A stretch of DNA of 64,000 nucleotides from Villigracilis sp024434165 (GCA_030263665.1 SZPK01000008.1:62001-126000), one strand, 5' to 3'; positions 39,720-49,240 are shown, counted from the stretch's first letter. A program made the numbers and translations. The notes: generated from the letters alone by a model not told the origin.

Positions 39720-41192
39720 ATGACCCCGGGTAAACTCATCCTTGTCACCGGCGCGACCGGATACGTAGGCGGGCGGCTTGTGCCGAAACTGCTCGAGGCG
39801 GGTTATCGCGTGCGCTGTCTCGCGCGCGACCCATCCCGCCTGCAGGGACGCAGCTGGTTCAACAACGTGGAAGTGGTTCGAGGCGACGCGCTCGATTCGG
39901 CTGAAATGACCGCCGCCATGAAAGGCGTTTCCGCCGCCTATTATCTGATTCACGGCAGGCAGGGCGGCAGAGACAGCGCCGAACGCGACCTGCAAGCCGC
40001 GCAAAATTTTGCACGCGCCGCCGAGGACGAGAGTATCGGGCAAATCGTCTACCTCGGCGAACTCGTTGACCCGACCGCAAACCTTTCCCCCTATCTGCGC
40101 TCGCGGCATGAGACGGGCTTCGTGCTTCGGCACGGTAAAACGCCCGTCACCGAACTGCGCGCCGGCATGATCATCGGCTCCGGCTCGGCTCTCTTTGAAA
40201 TGATGCGCTACCTCGCCGAGCGCGAACCGGTCCTCATCTGTCCCGCCTGGTTTTTCTCGCGCGCCCAGCCCATCGCCATTCGGGACGTGCTTGCTTATCT
40301 TGTGGATGCGCTCAAAACGCCGGATGCCCTCGGCAGGGTGATCGAAATTGGAGGACCCACCCGCCTCACCTACGCAGACATGCTGCTGGGCTATGCCAAA
40401 GAGCGGAATCTCCGCCGATGGCTGATTCGCACTCCCTTCCACGCCCCGCGGCTCTCCGCCTACTGGGTGCACATGGTTACGCCGATTCACTGGCGGGTGG
40501 TTGCGCCGCTGATCGAGGGCTTGCGCGCCGAACTCATCGTCCGCGATGAGACGGCGAAGAAGTTGTTCCCGCACATTCAGCCGATTGATTACCAGACCGC
40601 CGTCCATCTCGCGCTTGGGCGCATCATGCGCGACAACGTGGAGACGAGCTGGTCCGACGCGCTGGTCACCGCCCAGGGAGATGTGAAGCCCTACAAATTC
40701 ACGGTCGAAGAAGGGTTGTTCATCGAACGCCGCCAGGCAGTACTCGACCTGCCGCCGGAGACCATCTTCCGCTCCTACACGGGCATCGGCGGCGGGCGCG
40801 GCTGGCTCTACATGGACTGGGCGTGGGGTTTACGAGGCTGGCTCGATAAAGCCATCGGCGGCGTGGGCTTGCGGCGCGGACGCCGCCACCCCGACGAGAT
40901 TCACACCGGTGAAGCGCTGGATTTCTGGCGCGTGGAAGCCGTGGAGAAGAACCGTCTCCTGCGCCTGCGGGCGGAGATGAAACTGCCGGGCAAGGCGTGG
41001 CTGCAATTCGAGTCCGTGCCCGCGCCGGAGGATGAAACGAAGACGCTGTTTACCGTCACCGCGTATTTTGCGCCTTACGGGCTGTTCGGCTTTTTATACT
41101 GGTACGCCATGTGGCCCTTCCACAAGCCGCTCTTCGACGGTCTCGCTCGCAGGCTGGTCTCCCGCGCCAGGGTGCTGGGTCATGCGTATTGA
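39720..41192 (+). CDS. SDR-family NAD(P)-binding protein fused to DUF2867
   Basis: 490 residues. The N-terminal atypical SDR fold starts LILVTGATGYVGGRLVPKLLEAGYRVRCLARDP. The C-terminal part from about 330 (GEALDFWRVEAVEKNRLLRLRAEMKLPGKAWLQFE) is DUF2867, related to polyketide-cyclase/START folds. The two-part architecture is widespread; the substrate is unknown. It carries its own leaderless promoter. Confidence 0.87.
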   Translation: MTPGKLILVTGATGYVGGRLVPKLLEAGYRVRCLARDPSRLQGRSWFNNVEVVRGDALDSAEMTAAMKGVSAAYYLIHGRQGGRDSAERDLQAAQNFARAAEDESIGQIVYLGELVDPTANLSPYLRSRHETGFVLRHGKTPVTELRAGMIIGSGSALFEMMRYLAEREPVLICPAWFFSRAQPIAIRDVLAYLVDALKTPDALGRVIEIGGPTRLTYADMLLGYAKERNLRRWLIRTPFHAPRLSAYWVHMVTPIHWRVVAPLIEGLRAELIVRDETAKKLFPHIQPIDYQTAVHLALGRIMRDNVETSWSDALVTAQGDVKPYKFTVEEGLFIERRQAVLDLPPETIFRSYTGIGGGRGWLYMDWAWGLRGWLDKAIGGVGLRRGRRHPDEIHTGEALDFWRVEAVEKNRLLRLRAEMKLPGKAWLQFESVPAPEDETKTLFTVTAYFAPYGLFGFLYWYAMWPFHKPLFDGLARRLVSRARVLGHAY

Positions 41193-41228
41193 CCACCTGA
41201 CAACTGATTACTGGCTTCTGATCACTAT

Positions 41229-41327
41229 TTAACTCAAGTTGCCGCCTTCCAATAGATTTTCTAGGTTCCCCGCCCAAAGCCCTCACCCTGCCCTCTCCCA
41301 TCGGGAGAGGGGGAAGTCATCCCAGAA
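41229..41327. repeat. Family G/H repeat, truncated copy
   Basis: TTAACTCAAGTTGCCGCCTT then CCAATAGATTTTCTAGGTT match the right half of the element at 53375 in inverted orientation. A family H palindrome (CCCTCTCCCATCGGGAGAGGG split 10+11) follows, interrupted by a CCCTCACCCT insertion. A heptad tract (41190-41228: TGACCAC, CTGACAA, CTGATTA) precedes it. Confidence 0.7.
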
Positions 41328-41350
41328 CACTCATCGGGGTTATAACGGAT

Positions 41351-41950
41351 ATGAATCTTCTCCTCCCCCTCCTCGGCTACCTGCTCGGTTCGCTCCCCTT
41401 TTCGATTTGGATCACGCGCCTCGTTAAAGGCGTGGACGTGCGCGATGCGGGATCGGGTCACGCCACCACGACGAACACCATCCGCCAAGCCGGATTCGGC
41501 TGGGGTGCGCTGGTGCTTCTCCTGGATATTGCCAAAGGATTCATCCCCACCCTCCTTGCCGTTCGATACTCCGGCGAGACCTGGGTCGTCGCGTTGACCG
41601 CCGCAGGTGCGGTGATCGGTCATTGTTGGACGCTGTTCGCCGGGTTCCGCGGCGGCATGGGGCTGGCGACCGCGGGCGGCGCGCTGCTGGCGGTTAACCC
41701 GCTGGCGTTTTTGATCTGTTTCGGTGTGCTGCTGATTCTTGTGCTGGGAATCCGTCACTCGGCGCGGGCAAGCGTGTTTGCGGGCATCTTGATCGCGCCG
41801 GTGTTGTGGTTGTTCAACATCCGCGATGCGGCGCTGTGGGCGGCGGCAGGCGCGGGCGCGGTGATTGCCGTCCGCTTTTTGGTGGATTGGAATCGCAGGT
41901 ATCGGGAACTGTGGCTGGACCGGGAGAGACCGGGAAAAACCAACGGGTAG
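41351..41950 (+). CDS. plsY: Glycerol-3-phosphate acyltransferase PlsY
   Basis: 199-residue inner-membrane enzyme with about five membrane segments. It transfers acyl groups from acyl-phosphate to glycerol-3-phosphate in the first step of phospholipid synthesis. Motifs: YLLGSLPFSIWI, DVRDAGSGHATTTNTIR, AVIGHCWTLFAGFRGGMGLAT. In motif 2 most PlsY proteins read GSGNxGATN; here GSGHATTTN is a variant. Confidence 0.88.
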   Translation: MNLLLPLLGYLLGSLPFSIWITRLVKGVDVRDAGSGHATTTNTIRQAGFGWGALVLLLDIAKGFIPTLLAVRYSGETWVVALTAAGAVIGHCWTLFAGFRGGMGLATAGGALLAVNPLAFLICFGVLLILVLGIRHSARASVFAGILIAPVLWLFNIRDAALWAAAGAGAVIAVRFLVDWNRRYRELWLDRERPGKTNG

Positions 41951-42000
41951 GTTTGGCTTGCAAGCCGGGAGCAGGCGCGGGCGGGGAAAGAAGCGGGTTC

Positions 42001-42861
42001 TTATTCCCCAAACAACCACCCAAACAGGTTGCGCGGATTGGTCTCCTCCACCCTCGGCATCGCCAGCAAAACGACTGTAATGTTATCGTGTCCGCCGCGC
42101 TGATTGGCGAGATTCACCAGCGCTTCGGCGGCGGCTTTCAAATCCTTCTGCCCCCGAACGATCTTTTGGATTTCATCGTCCCAAACGAGGTCGGTCAGCC
42201 CGTCGGTGCACATCAGGATGGTGTCGCCGGGCTGGAGGTGGAAGCCCTGGTTGTTCATGGATTCTTCGTCGGTCTCTTCGTTGTCAATGCGCAGGCGGAA
42301 ATCCACCTCGGGCAGTTTTAAGCCGCCCAAATGACGGCGGATGACGTGTACGTTGGGGTGATCGCGCATCTGCTCGGCGCTGATGATGCCTTTCTCATAG
42401 GCTTCCTGCACCCAGGTGTGGTCAATGGTCAGGCGCTGGATGTACTTGCCCCGCAAAAGATAAATGCGCGAGTCGCCCACGTAGGCGGTGTAGAGTTTGT
42501 TTTCGATGATCCAGACGCAGGCGCAGGTGGCGCCCATGCCCTGCTCTTCATCCTTGCCCGCCGAATGCGAGGCGATTGCCTGGCTGGCGTCATGAATGGC
42601 GTTTTCAAGGATGCGTATGGGCTTTTTGGCGTTGCTCTCCGCCACATGCATGCTGATGTAGTTGACCGCCAGTTCCGCCGCCACTTCCCCGGCGCGATGC
42701 CCGCCAATGCCATCCGCCACCACGGCAAAGACCGAGGGGCGCGGGTCGTCCTTGCTCAACTGAAATGAAGAGACCGCATAACGGTCTTCATTATTTTTGC
42801 CGGACATGCCAGCGCTGCTGAGCGCGGCAACATGCACGTGTGCAAGCGTGGTTCGAATCAT
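42001..42861 (-). CDS. PP2C-family serine/threonine phosphatase
   Basis: 286 residues, cytosolic. Metal-site motifs: NNEDRY, VADGIGGHRAGEVAAE, GDSRIYLLR, MCTDGLTDLV, and GGHDNITVVLL. Start at 42861 (MIRTTLAHVHVAALSSAGMSGKNNED) overlaps the FHA gene stop as ATGA, so the two are translated together. Such phosphatases reverse Ser/Thr kinase signals that FHA domains read; no kinase gene lies in the window. Confidence 0.92.
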   Translation of the reverse strand: MIRTTLAHVHVAALSSAGMSGKNNEDRYAVSSFQLSKDDPRPSVFAVVADGIGGHRAGEVAAELAVNYISMHVAESNAKKPIRILENAIHDASQAIASHSAGKDEEQGMGATCACVWIIENKLYTAYVGDSRIYLLRGKYIQRLTIDHTWVQEAYEKGIISAEQMRDHPNVHVIRRHLGGLKLPEVDFRLRIDNEETDEESMNNQGFHLQPGDTILMCTDGLTDLVWDDEIQKIVRGQKDLKAAAEALVNLANQRGGHDNITVVLLAMPRVEETNPRNLFGWLFGE

Positions 42862-44783
42862 TCGTCGGCGGGTTGAACGATAACTTTCGGGGAGGATTTC
42901 GGCGGAGGCGTTTTGAGCATAAAACGGTATGCCAATTGTCCAAAGTTTACCATATCCCCGTGCGCCAAACGATAGCCCTCCCGCTGCACCGGCTCGTAGT
43001 TGACCCACGTCCCGCCGATGGAATTGTTATCCAAAAGCAGGTAGCCGCCATCGTCCGTCTGCCGGATGCGCGCATGAACCGGCGAGAGCGAAGGGTCGTC
43101 GAGGATGAGGGTGCATTGCACCGGGTCGGTGCCGAGGACAATCTCCTTCTCAGCGAGGGGAATTGGCGGGACAGCGGCAAACTGCCCGTCTGGGTTGAGG
43201 CGGATGAGGGAAGCCGCCGCCTCCACACCGGACTTTGAGTCTGCTCCTGTTTTCTTCGAGGGTGTGCGCCGCTTTTGGGTTTTCTTCTTCGCCTCGGGCG
43301 CGGTGATGGGCTCCTCCACTGCGGCGGGAATCGGCTGGGTGAGCGGGTCGTTCTGCGCGCGGCGTTCCTCGCGCACACGGCGCAGGGTGGGCAGGCGCAC
43401 ACGTCCGCTGAGGAGGATGAGGAAGAGCACCAATCCCGCCAAAATGATCGAGCCGAAGGTGATGGGTGTGCGATATTTGGCGAGGAGCGCGGCGGGTCCG
43501 CTGGGCGGCTTGATGACCGTCACGGTGATGGGGACGGGCATGGAGGTCCTGCTCAAGCCGAGCGCGTCCACCGCCTCCACCACGACCTGGTGTTCCCCGC
43601 TGATGGAGTATGCCGTCAGGTCCCAGGTGAATTTGTCGAACGGCTCGCTCGTGTTTTCATCCGCGATGGCGCCGTCCACGTAGAGGGTGGTGCGTGTAAG
43701 CGCGCGCGGGTGTCCATCGGGGAATTCGACGATGATTTCCATCTCCAGCGTTTCCGGCAGGAGTATCTCGGTGTTGAAGGGGTCGTCTGCGGGAGCCTGG
43801 CGCGTCACCTGCAGCGCCGGCGCAACCAGGAAGGGGTTGGGCGGCTGGATATCCAGCGTGAAGCGCTGCTCGGCGGATGTGACCGCGCCGAGGGTTGGCA
43901 GGTTCGCCTGCACTGCCAGCGCATGTTCGCCGGAAGACGTCAGGCGCGAGGTGTAGGAGAGCAAATAGATTCGGCGCAAGCCGGAGAAATACGCCTCCGG
44001 GTCGGGAAAGCGTTCCACGCCCGAATACTGGAACATGCTCCCGCCGGTTTGGATGGCAAGGTTGTTGAAGATGGCGGCGCTGGTGTTGGTAAAGGTGGTG
44101 TTCGCATCCACGTACCAGACGAAGACGCGGATATTCCCCTGAATGGCGCGCTGGATCAATGGTTCGATGGAGGCGGCAAGGTTCGGGTCCTGCATTTGCG
44201 GCGTGATGAAGAGCACGGCGCGCTTCATGCCCAGGCGCGGAGTCTGCGCGCTGACCACATCCAGGGCGGTGGCGAGCGATTGCAGGTTGGGTGTGGCGGT
44301 ACGCATGTCCGGCTGGAAGCCGTTCAGACCGACGATGAATTCCTCGGCTTTGGCGTGATTGATGACCGGTCCCGCCTGGCTGACGAGGCTGAGATCGTCG
44401 GGCAGGTCTGGCGGGCGGCTTTGCGCCCACTGGACGATGACCTGCGCCACCCGCTGAAAACGGGAGATGCTGTTGGCGTCGCGCACGTCCAGCGCCTCGC
44501 CCTGGTTGACGGCGACCGCCAGCTGCAGGGGAACCGCCGTCTCGGTCAGCGAATCCACCGGCAGCGGCTGCCCGTTTTCGATGACGGAAACAGCCTCCGG
44601 CTTGAGTCCTGAGGCGAAGATCTTCTGGGGGTCGAACACATCCACCAGTCCGGTCACGGTCGGGAAGGCGGACGTATCCACGTTGTAGAGAATCACCGAA
44701 GCGGAGTTTTGCTGTGCCCGTGCAGGAACGACAAAACCCCAAATCAGACTTAATGCAAAAATGGAAAGGAAAAGTTTACGCAT
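42858..44783 (-). CDS. Transmembrane protein with external VWA-like region and cytosolic FHA domain
   Basis: 641 residues. Signal peptide (ending ARAQQ), external VWA-like domain (about 70-300) without a clear DxSxS metal site, an Ig-like part (about 345-430), one membrane helix (about 438-460), then a basic linker. The C-terminal FHA domain (about 555-625) has IVLGTDPVQCTLILDD, SLSPVHARI and NNSIGGTWVNYE. FHA domains bind phosphothreonine, so this looks like a receptor whose cytosolic end is wired to the PP2C encoded next to it. Confidence 0.85.
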   Translation of the reverse strand: MRKLFLSIFALSLIWGFVVPARAQQNSASVILYNVDTSAFPTVTGLVDVFDPQKIFASGLKPEAVSVIENGQPLPVDSLTETAVPLQLAVAVNQGEALDVRDANSISRFQRVAQVIVQWAQSRPPDLPDDLSLVSQAGPVINHAKAEEFIVGLNGFQPDMRTATPNLQSLATALDVVSAQTPRLGMKRAVLFITPQMQDPNLAASIEPLIQRAIQGNIRVFVWYVDANTTFTNTSAAIFNNLAIQTGGSMFQYSGVERFPDPEAYFSGLRRIYLLSYTSRLTSSGEHALAVQANLPTLGAVTSAEQRFTLDIQPPNPFLVAPALQVTRQAPADDPFNTEILLPETLEMEIIVEFPDGHPRALTRTTLYVDGAIADENTSEPFDKFTWDLTAYSISGEHQVVVEAVDALGLSRTSMPVPITVTVIKPPSGPAALLAKYRTPITFGSIILAGLVLFLILLSGRVRLPTLRRVREERRAQNDPLTQPIPAAVEEPITAPEAKKKTQKRRTPSKKTGADSKSGVEAAASLIRLNPDGQFAAVPPIPLAEKEIVLGTDPVQCTLILDDPSLSPVHARIRQTDDGGYLLLDNNSIGGTWVNYEPVQREGYRLAHGDMVNFGQLAYRFMLKTPPPKSSPKVIVQPADE

Positions 44784-44836
44784 TACCCGTAACGCGCACT
44801 ATCATACCTTACCCGAAATAATCCGTCCACACAGGG

Positions 44837-45733
44837 TTAGCGCGAGGGCGCATCCATCCCTGCTGGTTCAGCCTGCGCATCCGCGCCGGATAAACGCAAA
44901 TAGGATAATTGCAGCACGGCGGTCGCAAACGTGCCGGTGACGCCGGAGAGAAGCGCCAGGAGCGGAAAGAACAGGCAGGCGAACAGGAGGGCGGTCAGAG
45001 CGATGATCTCCCCGCTCATTTCCACGCCGGTTTCGATCATGATCGGGAACGCCATTGCAGGAAGCATAGCCGGGAAGACGATAACGCTGGAGACGGCGGA
45101 AGCGCCGAAGTATACGATCAGTGCAAGGATGACGAACTTCCAGAAGTGCGCGCGCACCACCTGGAGGCTGCGTTTGACCGCATCCACCGCGCCCAGGTCT
45201 TCGCCAGACACCGCCGCCAGCGCCCCATCCATCACGGCAATGACGAGAAACGAAAGCGGCGTCATCAAAAGGATGACCGGCTGAAGGCAAATGCTTGCCA
45301 TGCCGATCGTTACGAGAATGAGCAGGAAAGCAGCGAGGAAAAACGCGCTGATGACCAGCCCGAACGTCATCTGGACGAGCACGATCACCCCAAGCGACCG
45401 CCAAAAATAGGGGAAGCCGTCCCGCAGCAGGTCCATGAACGCGGTCGAACCTCCGCCGCGTTCGACGCGGATGATCCCCAGCGTGAGCGAAGCGCTGCCC
45501 GCCGTTCCCAAAACAAAGTTTGCAATGAAGAAAAACGCAAGCCCCGCCAGCCAGACTGCGATAACCAGCCCCATCAGGCTGCTGTCTTCTTCAAGGAAGA
45601 AAACGGGGGCGATGAAAAAGAAAAAACCGGCGAAGGAAACCAACATGGGAACGATGGAAAAAAGCCAGTAGGACTTATGCTTCCACGTGATTTGAAGGGA
45701 GCGGGTCAGGACGCTGCCGTAATCGAAGGTCAT
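44837..45733 (-). CDS. Multi-pass membrane protein, paralogue 2
   Basis: 298 residues with six to seven membrane segments. It begins MTFDYGSVLTRSLQITWKHK, parallel to the MNFDLGEILTRMWKIGWNHK of its neighbour, and both share a VERGxxxxAFMxLxRxxxPYFWR segment. Start at 45733 overlaps the upstream stop as ATGA; the longer open frame to 46162 is read-through into the paralogue. DUF4013-like pattern; function unknown. Confidence 0.8.
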   Translation of the reverse strand: MTFDYGSVLTRSLQITWKHKSYWLFSIVPMLVSFAGFFFFIAPVFFLEEDSSLMGLVIAVWLAGLAFFFIANFVLGTAGSASLTLGIIRVERGGGSTAFMDLLRDGFPYFWRSLGVIVLVQMTFGLVISAFFLAAFLLILVTIGMASICLQPVILLMTPLSFLVIAVMDGALAAVSGEDLGAVDAVKRSLQVVRAHFWKFVILALIVYFGASAVSSVIVFPAMLPAMAFPIMIETGVEMSGEIIALTALLFACLFFPLLALLSGVTGTFATAVLQLSYLRLSGADAQAEPAGMDAPSR

Positions 45734-46626
45734 TGTCCCTCCGCCATCATCGGCGTGCTGCGGCTCAGGCGCAGATACAACGCCGCCCATGCCGCCCGGA
45801 AGAACGCCATAAGGATTCCCTGAACCGCGTAAATCACGACAACCATAAGCGGGAAAAACACCAGAAAGAAAACGAACATCATATTGCCGGGGTTGCCCTG
45901 CGAATTCAGCCCCAGCGGCAGCAGCATCATCGGGAACATCATGGGAAAGACGAACAGGCTGGAAAGCGTGGATAACCCAAAGTACAGGATCAGCATCAGG
46001 ACGACCACGCCCAGCACATTCGCGCGGAAAAGCGCCCAGCCATGCGCAATGGCGTCCATCAGCGGCATGTCGTCCGCGACGATGGCAGCCTGCGCCAGTT
46101 CCAAAATGGAATATCCGACGAGAAAAACGGGAACGACCAGAAAGAATAGAGGCATAAAACATAACGCCGCCAGCCCCATGGTCAGCATGGAGCCAGCCAT
46201 AAAGACCGCCATAAACCCAACCCAGATGACCATCCAGCCGCCGGCGAAGATGGCGTACAACCCAAACACACGCCAGAAATACGGCAGGCTTTCGCGGAAC
46301 AACTCCATGAAGGCGATCTTCTCTGCGCCTCTTTCAACCTTTACCGCACCGCAGGTCGTCGCCAGCTGCACGAGCACTTGCAGGAACATGGAAGGGATAA
46401 CCAGCAGGAAGGTCATCCCCACAAAAGCGATCATGATCCATGGCTCATCTCCATATTGGTTGAACGGCTCCGGCAAGAGCATCAGAAAACCGGGGTTGGC
46501 AAGGATAAAGACCGGCATGATCACAGCCATCAACACGCCGGGCAGCATCTGCCACAACCACAACGTTTTATGATTCCAGCCGATCTTCCACATGCGGGTC
46601 AGGATTTCGCCAAGATCGAAGTTCAT
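45730..46626 (-). CDS. Multi-pass membrane protein, paralogue 1
   Basis: 298 residues, six to seven membrane segments, clearly paralogous to the gene directly downstream. Shared features: N-terminal amphipathic start, VERGAEKIAFMELFRESLPYFWR, and a long hydrophobic C-terminal half. The tandem pair probably forms a hetero-oligomer. It begins 28 nt after guaA on the same strand. Substrate and role unknown. Confidence 0.8.
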   Translation of the reverse strand: MNFDLGEILTRMWKIGWNHKTLWLWQMLPGVLMAVIMPVFILANPGFLMLLPEPFNQYGDEPWIMIAFVGMTFLLVIPSMFLQVLVQLATTCGAVKVERGAEKIAFMELFRESLPYFWRVFGLYAIFAGGWMVIWVGFMAVFMAGSMLTMGLAALCFMPLFFLVVPVFLVGYSILELAQAAIVADDMPLMDAIAHGWALFRANVLGVVVLMLILYFGLSTLSSLFVFPMMFPMMLLPLGLNSQGNPGNMMFVFFLVFFPLMVVVIYAVQGILMAFFRAAWAALYLRLSRSTPMMAEGQ

Positions 46627-46654
46627 TTCACTCTCCCAATCTCAATTCGTATTG

Positions 46655-48193
46655 TCACTCCCATTCAATCGTCGCAGGAGGCTTGCTCGTTACATCATAC
46701 ACCACCCGGTTGACGCCTTCCACCTCATTGACAATGCGGCTGGAAACTTTCGCCAATAATTCATACGGCAGGCGCGCCCAATCGGCGGTCATGAAATCGT
46801 CCGTGACCACCGCGCGAATCGCCGCCGCCTCCTGGTACGTGCGCTGGTCGCCCATTACCCCCACCGAGCGGACGGGCAGCAGCACCACAAACGCCTGCGA
46901 AGTCTGCGCGCCCTTGCCCAGATAACCGGCTTTGGATAATTCCTCCAAAAGGATTGAATCCGCCGCCCGCAGGCGGGACAGGCGCTCCGGCGTACACTCC
47001 CCAAGACAGCGCACGGTCAACCCCGGACCGGGAAACGGCTGCCGCCACACCAAGCCTTGATTCAAGCCCAGGGCTTCGCCCACCAACCGTACTTCATCCT
47101 TGAACAAATAGCGCAGCGGTTCGACGAGCTCGAACTGCATGTCTTCGGGAAGCCCGCCCACGTTGTGATGCGTCTTGATCTTTTCGGCTTTGCTGCGATC
47201 CGGCGCGGACGATTCCACCACATCGGGATAGATCGTCCCCTGTACCAGAAACTTCGGCTGACCAAGCCGCTTTGCCTCGCGTTCGAAGATGCGGATGAAC
47301 TTCTCGCCCACGATCTTCCGTTTTTGTTCAGGCTCCGTAATCCCCTTCAACATACCGAGGAATTCCGCGCCGGCATCCACAGTCACGAGTTCCACGCCCA
47401 GACCTTCCCGAAACGCCGAAGCGACCTGCATCCCTTCGTTGGCGCGCAGCAAGCCCGTATCCACGAACATGCAGACGAGCCGGTCGCCGACGGCTTTGTG
47501 CACCAGCGCGGCAGCCACCGATGAATCCACGCCGCCGGAGACCGCCGCGAGGACCCGCTCGTTTCCAACCTGTTCGCGGATCCGTTTGACGCTTTCTTCG
47601 ATGATGTTGGCGGGAGTCCAATCGGGAGTCACGCCGCAAATATCCACGACGAAATGCTTGAGCAGTTCGCTCCCGTTCGGGGTGTGATGCACCTCCGGGT
47701 GGAATTGCACGCCAAAGTACTTCCTTCTCATATCGCCCATCGCCGCATAGGGGCTGTTTTCGCTTTTGGCAAGGGCAACGAACCCATCGGGCAGTTGGGT
47801 GACTTTATCGCCGTGAGACATCCAGACCGAGGAGAGACTAGAAATTAGAGAATTAGAGATTAGGGGTTGAATTTCGGCGTGACCGTACTCGCGCTGTGCG
47901 GCTGGGTCCACTTTGCCGCCGAGGGCGTGGGTCAGGGCTTGCATCCCGTAGCAAATGCCGAGGATGGGCAATCCGCTTTCGAGGATGAATTTCTGGATGT
48001 AAGGCGCGTTTTCTTCGTACACAGACCGGGGTCCGCCGGACAAAATAAATCCCTTCGGGCGAATCGAAAGGATCTTTTCCCTGGGCGCATCCCACGGGAA
48101 CAACTCGCAATAGACCTGTGCCTCGCGCACGCGGCGGGCGATGATTTGAGCGTATTGAGAGCCGAAATCCAAAATTGCTATTGATTGGGTCAT
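46655..48193 (-). CDS. guaA: GMP synthase (glutamine-hydrolysing)
   Basis: 512 residues. It turns XMP into GMP using glutamine. Class I amidotransferase (catalytic Cys in GICYGMQALTHALGG, His in HPEVHHTP), PP-loop ATP pyrophosphatase (AVSGGVDSSVAAAL), and C-terminal dimerisation domain ending KPPATIEWE are complete. Residues about 109-121 (LISNSLISSLSS, just before VWMSHGDKV) do not resemble other GuaA proteins and are encoded by a heptad repeat tract (47833-47871). This loop lies on the amidotransferase domain, away from the catalytic motifs. Confidence 0.95.
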   Translation of the reverse strand: MTQSIAILDFGSQYAQIIARRVREAQVYCELFPWDAPREKILSIRPKGFILSGGPRSVYEENAPYIQKFILESGLPILGICYGMQALTHALGGKVDPAAQREYGHAEIQPLISNSLISSLSSVWMSHGDKVTQLPDGFVALAKSENSPYAAMGDMRRKYFGVQFHPEVHHTPNGSELLKHFVVDICGVTPDWTPANIIEESVKRIREQVGNERVLAAVSGGVDSSVAAALVHKAVGDRLVCMFVDTGLLRANEGMQVASAFREGLGVELVTVDAGAEFLGMLKGITEPEQKRKIVGEKFIRIFEREAKRLGQPKFLVQGTIYPDVVESSAPDRSKAEKIKTHHNVGGLPEDMQFELVEPLRYLFKDEVRLVGEALGLNQGLVWRQPFPGPGLTVRCLGECTPERLSRLRAADSILLEELSKAGYLGKGAQTSQAFVVLLPVRSVGVMGDQRTYQEAAAIRAVVTDDFMTADWARLPYELLAKVSSRIVNEVEGVNRVVYDVTSKPPATIEWE

Positions 48194-48266
48194 GTGACTA
48201 TCCTGAGTCGAAGGTCGAAAGTCGTAGGTCGAAGGTCTGTTGACATTTGACCTTCGACCTTTGACT
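48194..48266. repeat. Heptanucleotide repeat tract before guaA
   Basis: GAGTCGA, AGGTCGA, AAGTCGT, AGGTCGA, AGGTCTG, then TGACCTT, CGACCTT, TGACTCT in 7-nt steps. It fills the whole gap between the HIT gene and the guaA start. Confidence 0.8.
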
Positions 48267-48267
48267 C

Positions 48268-48615
48268 TTATTTGTCTGAAATAAGATGAAAATGTAAATG
48301 CGGAAAGTCCTGATATTCGCCGCCGTTGACGATGAGCCGATAGGCTTTGAGGTCGAATTCTTTCACCAGGCTTTGCACGGTGGCATATAAATCCGTCAGG
48401 AAAGCGGTGTCTTGCGGGTCGAGGTCTGCCAGGGTTTGAACCTGTCGCTTCGGGACGAGGAGGATGTGAACCTTATAGCTGGGAGAAGGATGATGGAAGG
48501 CGAGCAGATTTGTGGTCTCGCGGAGGCGTTTGACAGGGATGGCGAAGCTCATGTGTGTGAATATCCAGCCGATGAGGAAGACAATAACTCGGAAGCGGAG
48601 AATTTTACGGAGCAT
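48268..48615 (-). CDS. HIT-family protein
   Basis: 115 residues. Histidine-triad motif HLHFHLIS near the C-terminus; HHPSPSYKVHILLVPKRQ is the usual preceding strand. A hydrophobic N-terminal stretch (about 8-28) is unusual and may attach it to the membrane. HIT proteins hydrolyse nucleotide conjugates; the exact substrate is unknown. An alternative start at Met22 would leave out the hydrophobic part. Confidence 0.82.
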   Translation of the reverse strand: MLRKILRFRVIVFLIGWIFTHMSFAIPVKRLRETTNLLAFHHPSPSYKVHILLVPKRQVQTLADLDPQDTAFLTDLYATVQSLVKEFDLKAYRLIVNGGEYQDFPHLHFHLISDK

Positions 48616-48667
48616 GGTTTTTTACGGATTACGCATCACGTATTACGTAATTCGTGATCCGTAAAGA

Positions 48668-49240
48668 TCAATCAACGAATGTAATCTTCCCATCATCCAG
48701 TGATTTGATGCAAGCAATCGATTCGATGGGTACACCGACGGACGACAACGCATCCCGTCCGCCTTCGAAGATCTTCTCGATGAGCGTGCCAATGCCCACG
48801 ATCTTCGAGCCTGCCGCCTCCGCCAGCCGCACGAGACCAAGGATGGTCTGCCCGCTGGCAAGGAAATCGTCAATGACAAGAACCCGCTCACCGTTGGCAA
48901 GATATTCCGGCGAGACGATCAATTCCACCATGCGCCCTTTCGTATGCGACGGCGCGAGCGTGAGATAGACCTGGTCCGGCATGGTGATGGGTTTGGTCTT
49001 GCGGGCGTAAACGACAGGCAGCCCCATGTGAATGGCGGTGGCAAGCGCGGGCGCAATGCCGGAAATTTCAGCGGTGAGGATTTTGGTTGCGCCGAGGTTC
49101 GCAAAGCGCTTCGCAAATTCGCGTCCACAGGCATCCATGAGCGCGGGGTCCACTTGATGATTGACGAAACTATCCACTTTGAGAATCCCGCCGCCGAGTA
49201 CTTTCCCCTCCTTCAAAATGCGTTGTTGCAGTTCGTTCAT
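48668..49240 (-). CDS. xpt: Xanthine phosphoribosyltransferase
   Basis: 190-residue purine salvage enzyme converting xanthine plus PRPP to XMP. The PRPP motif is VLVIDDFLASGQT, and the N-terminus NELQQRILKEGKVLGGGILKVDSFVNHQVDP matches Xpt. Start at 49240 follows GGAGG. A TAAAAT box on the minus strand (49281-49286) leaves a leader of about 35 nt, too short for a purine riboswitch. Its neighbour guaA uses XMP, so the genes serve one pathway. Confidence 0.93.
   Translation of the reverse strand: MNELQQRILKEGKVLGGGILKVDSFVNHQVDPALMDACGREFAKRFANLGATKILTAEISGIAPALATAIHMGLPVVYARKTKPITMPDQVYLTLAPSHTKGRMVELIVSPEYLANGERVLVIDDFLASGQTILGLVRLAEAAGSKIVGIGTLIEKIFEGGRDALSSVGVPIESIACIKSLDDGKITFVD

Noticed and set aside
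44837..46162. Extended 441-codon version of the membrane-protein frame
   Set aside because: The extension reads out of frame through the paralogue; the ATGA overlap at 45733 gives the true start.
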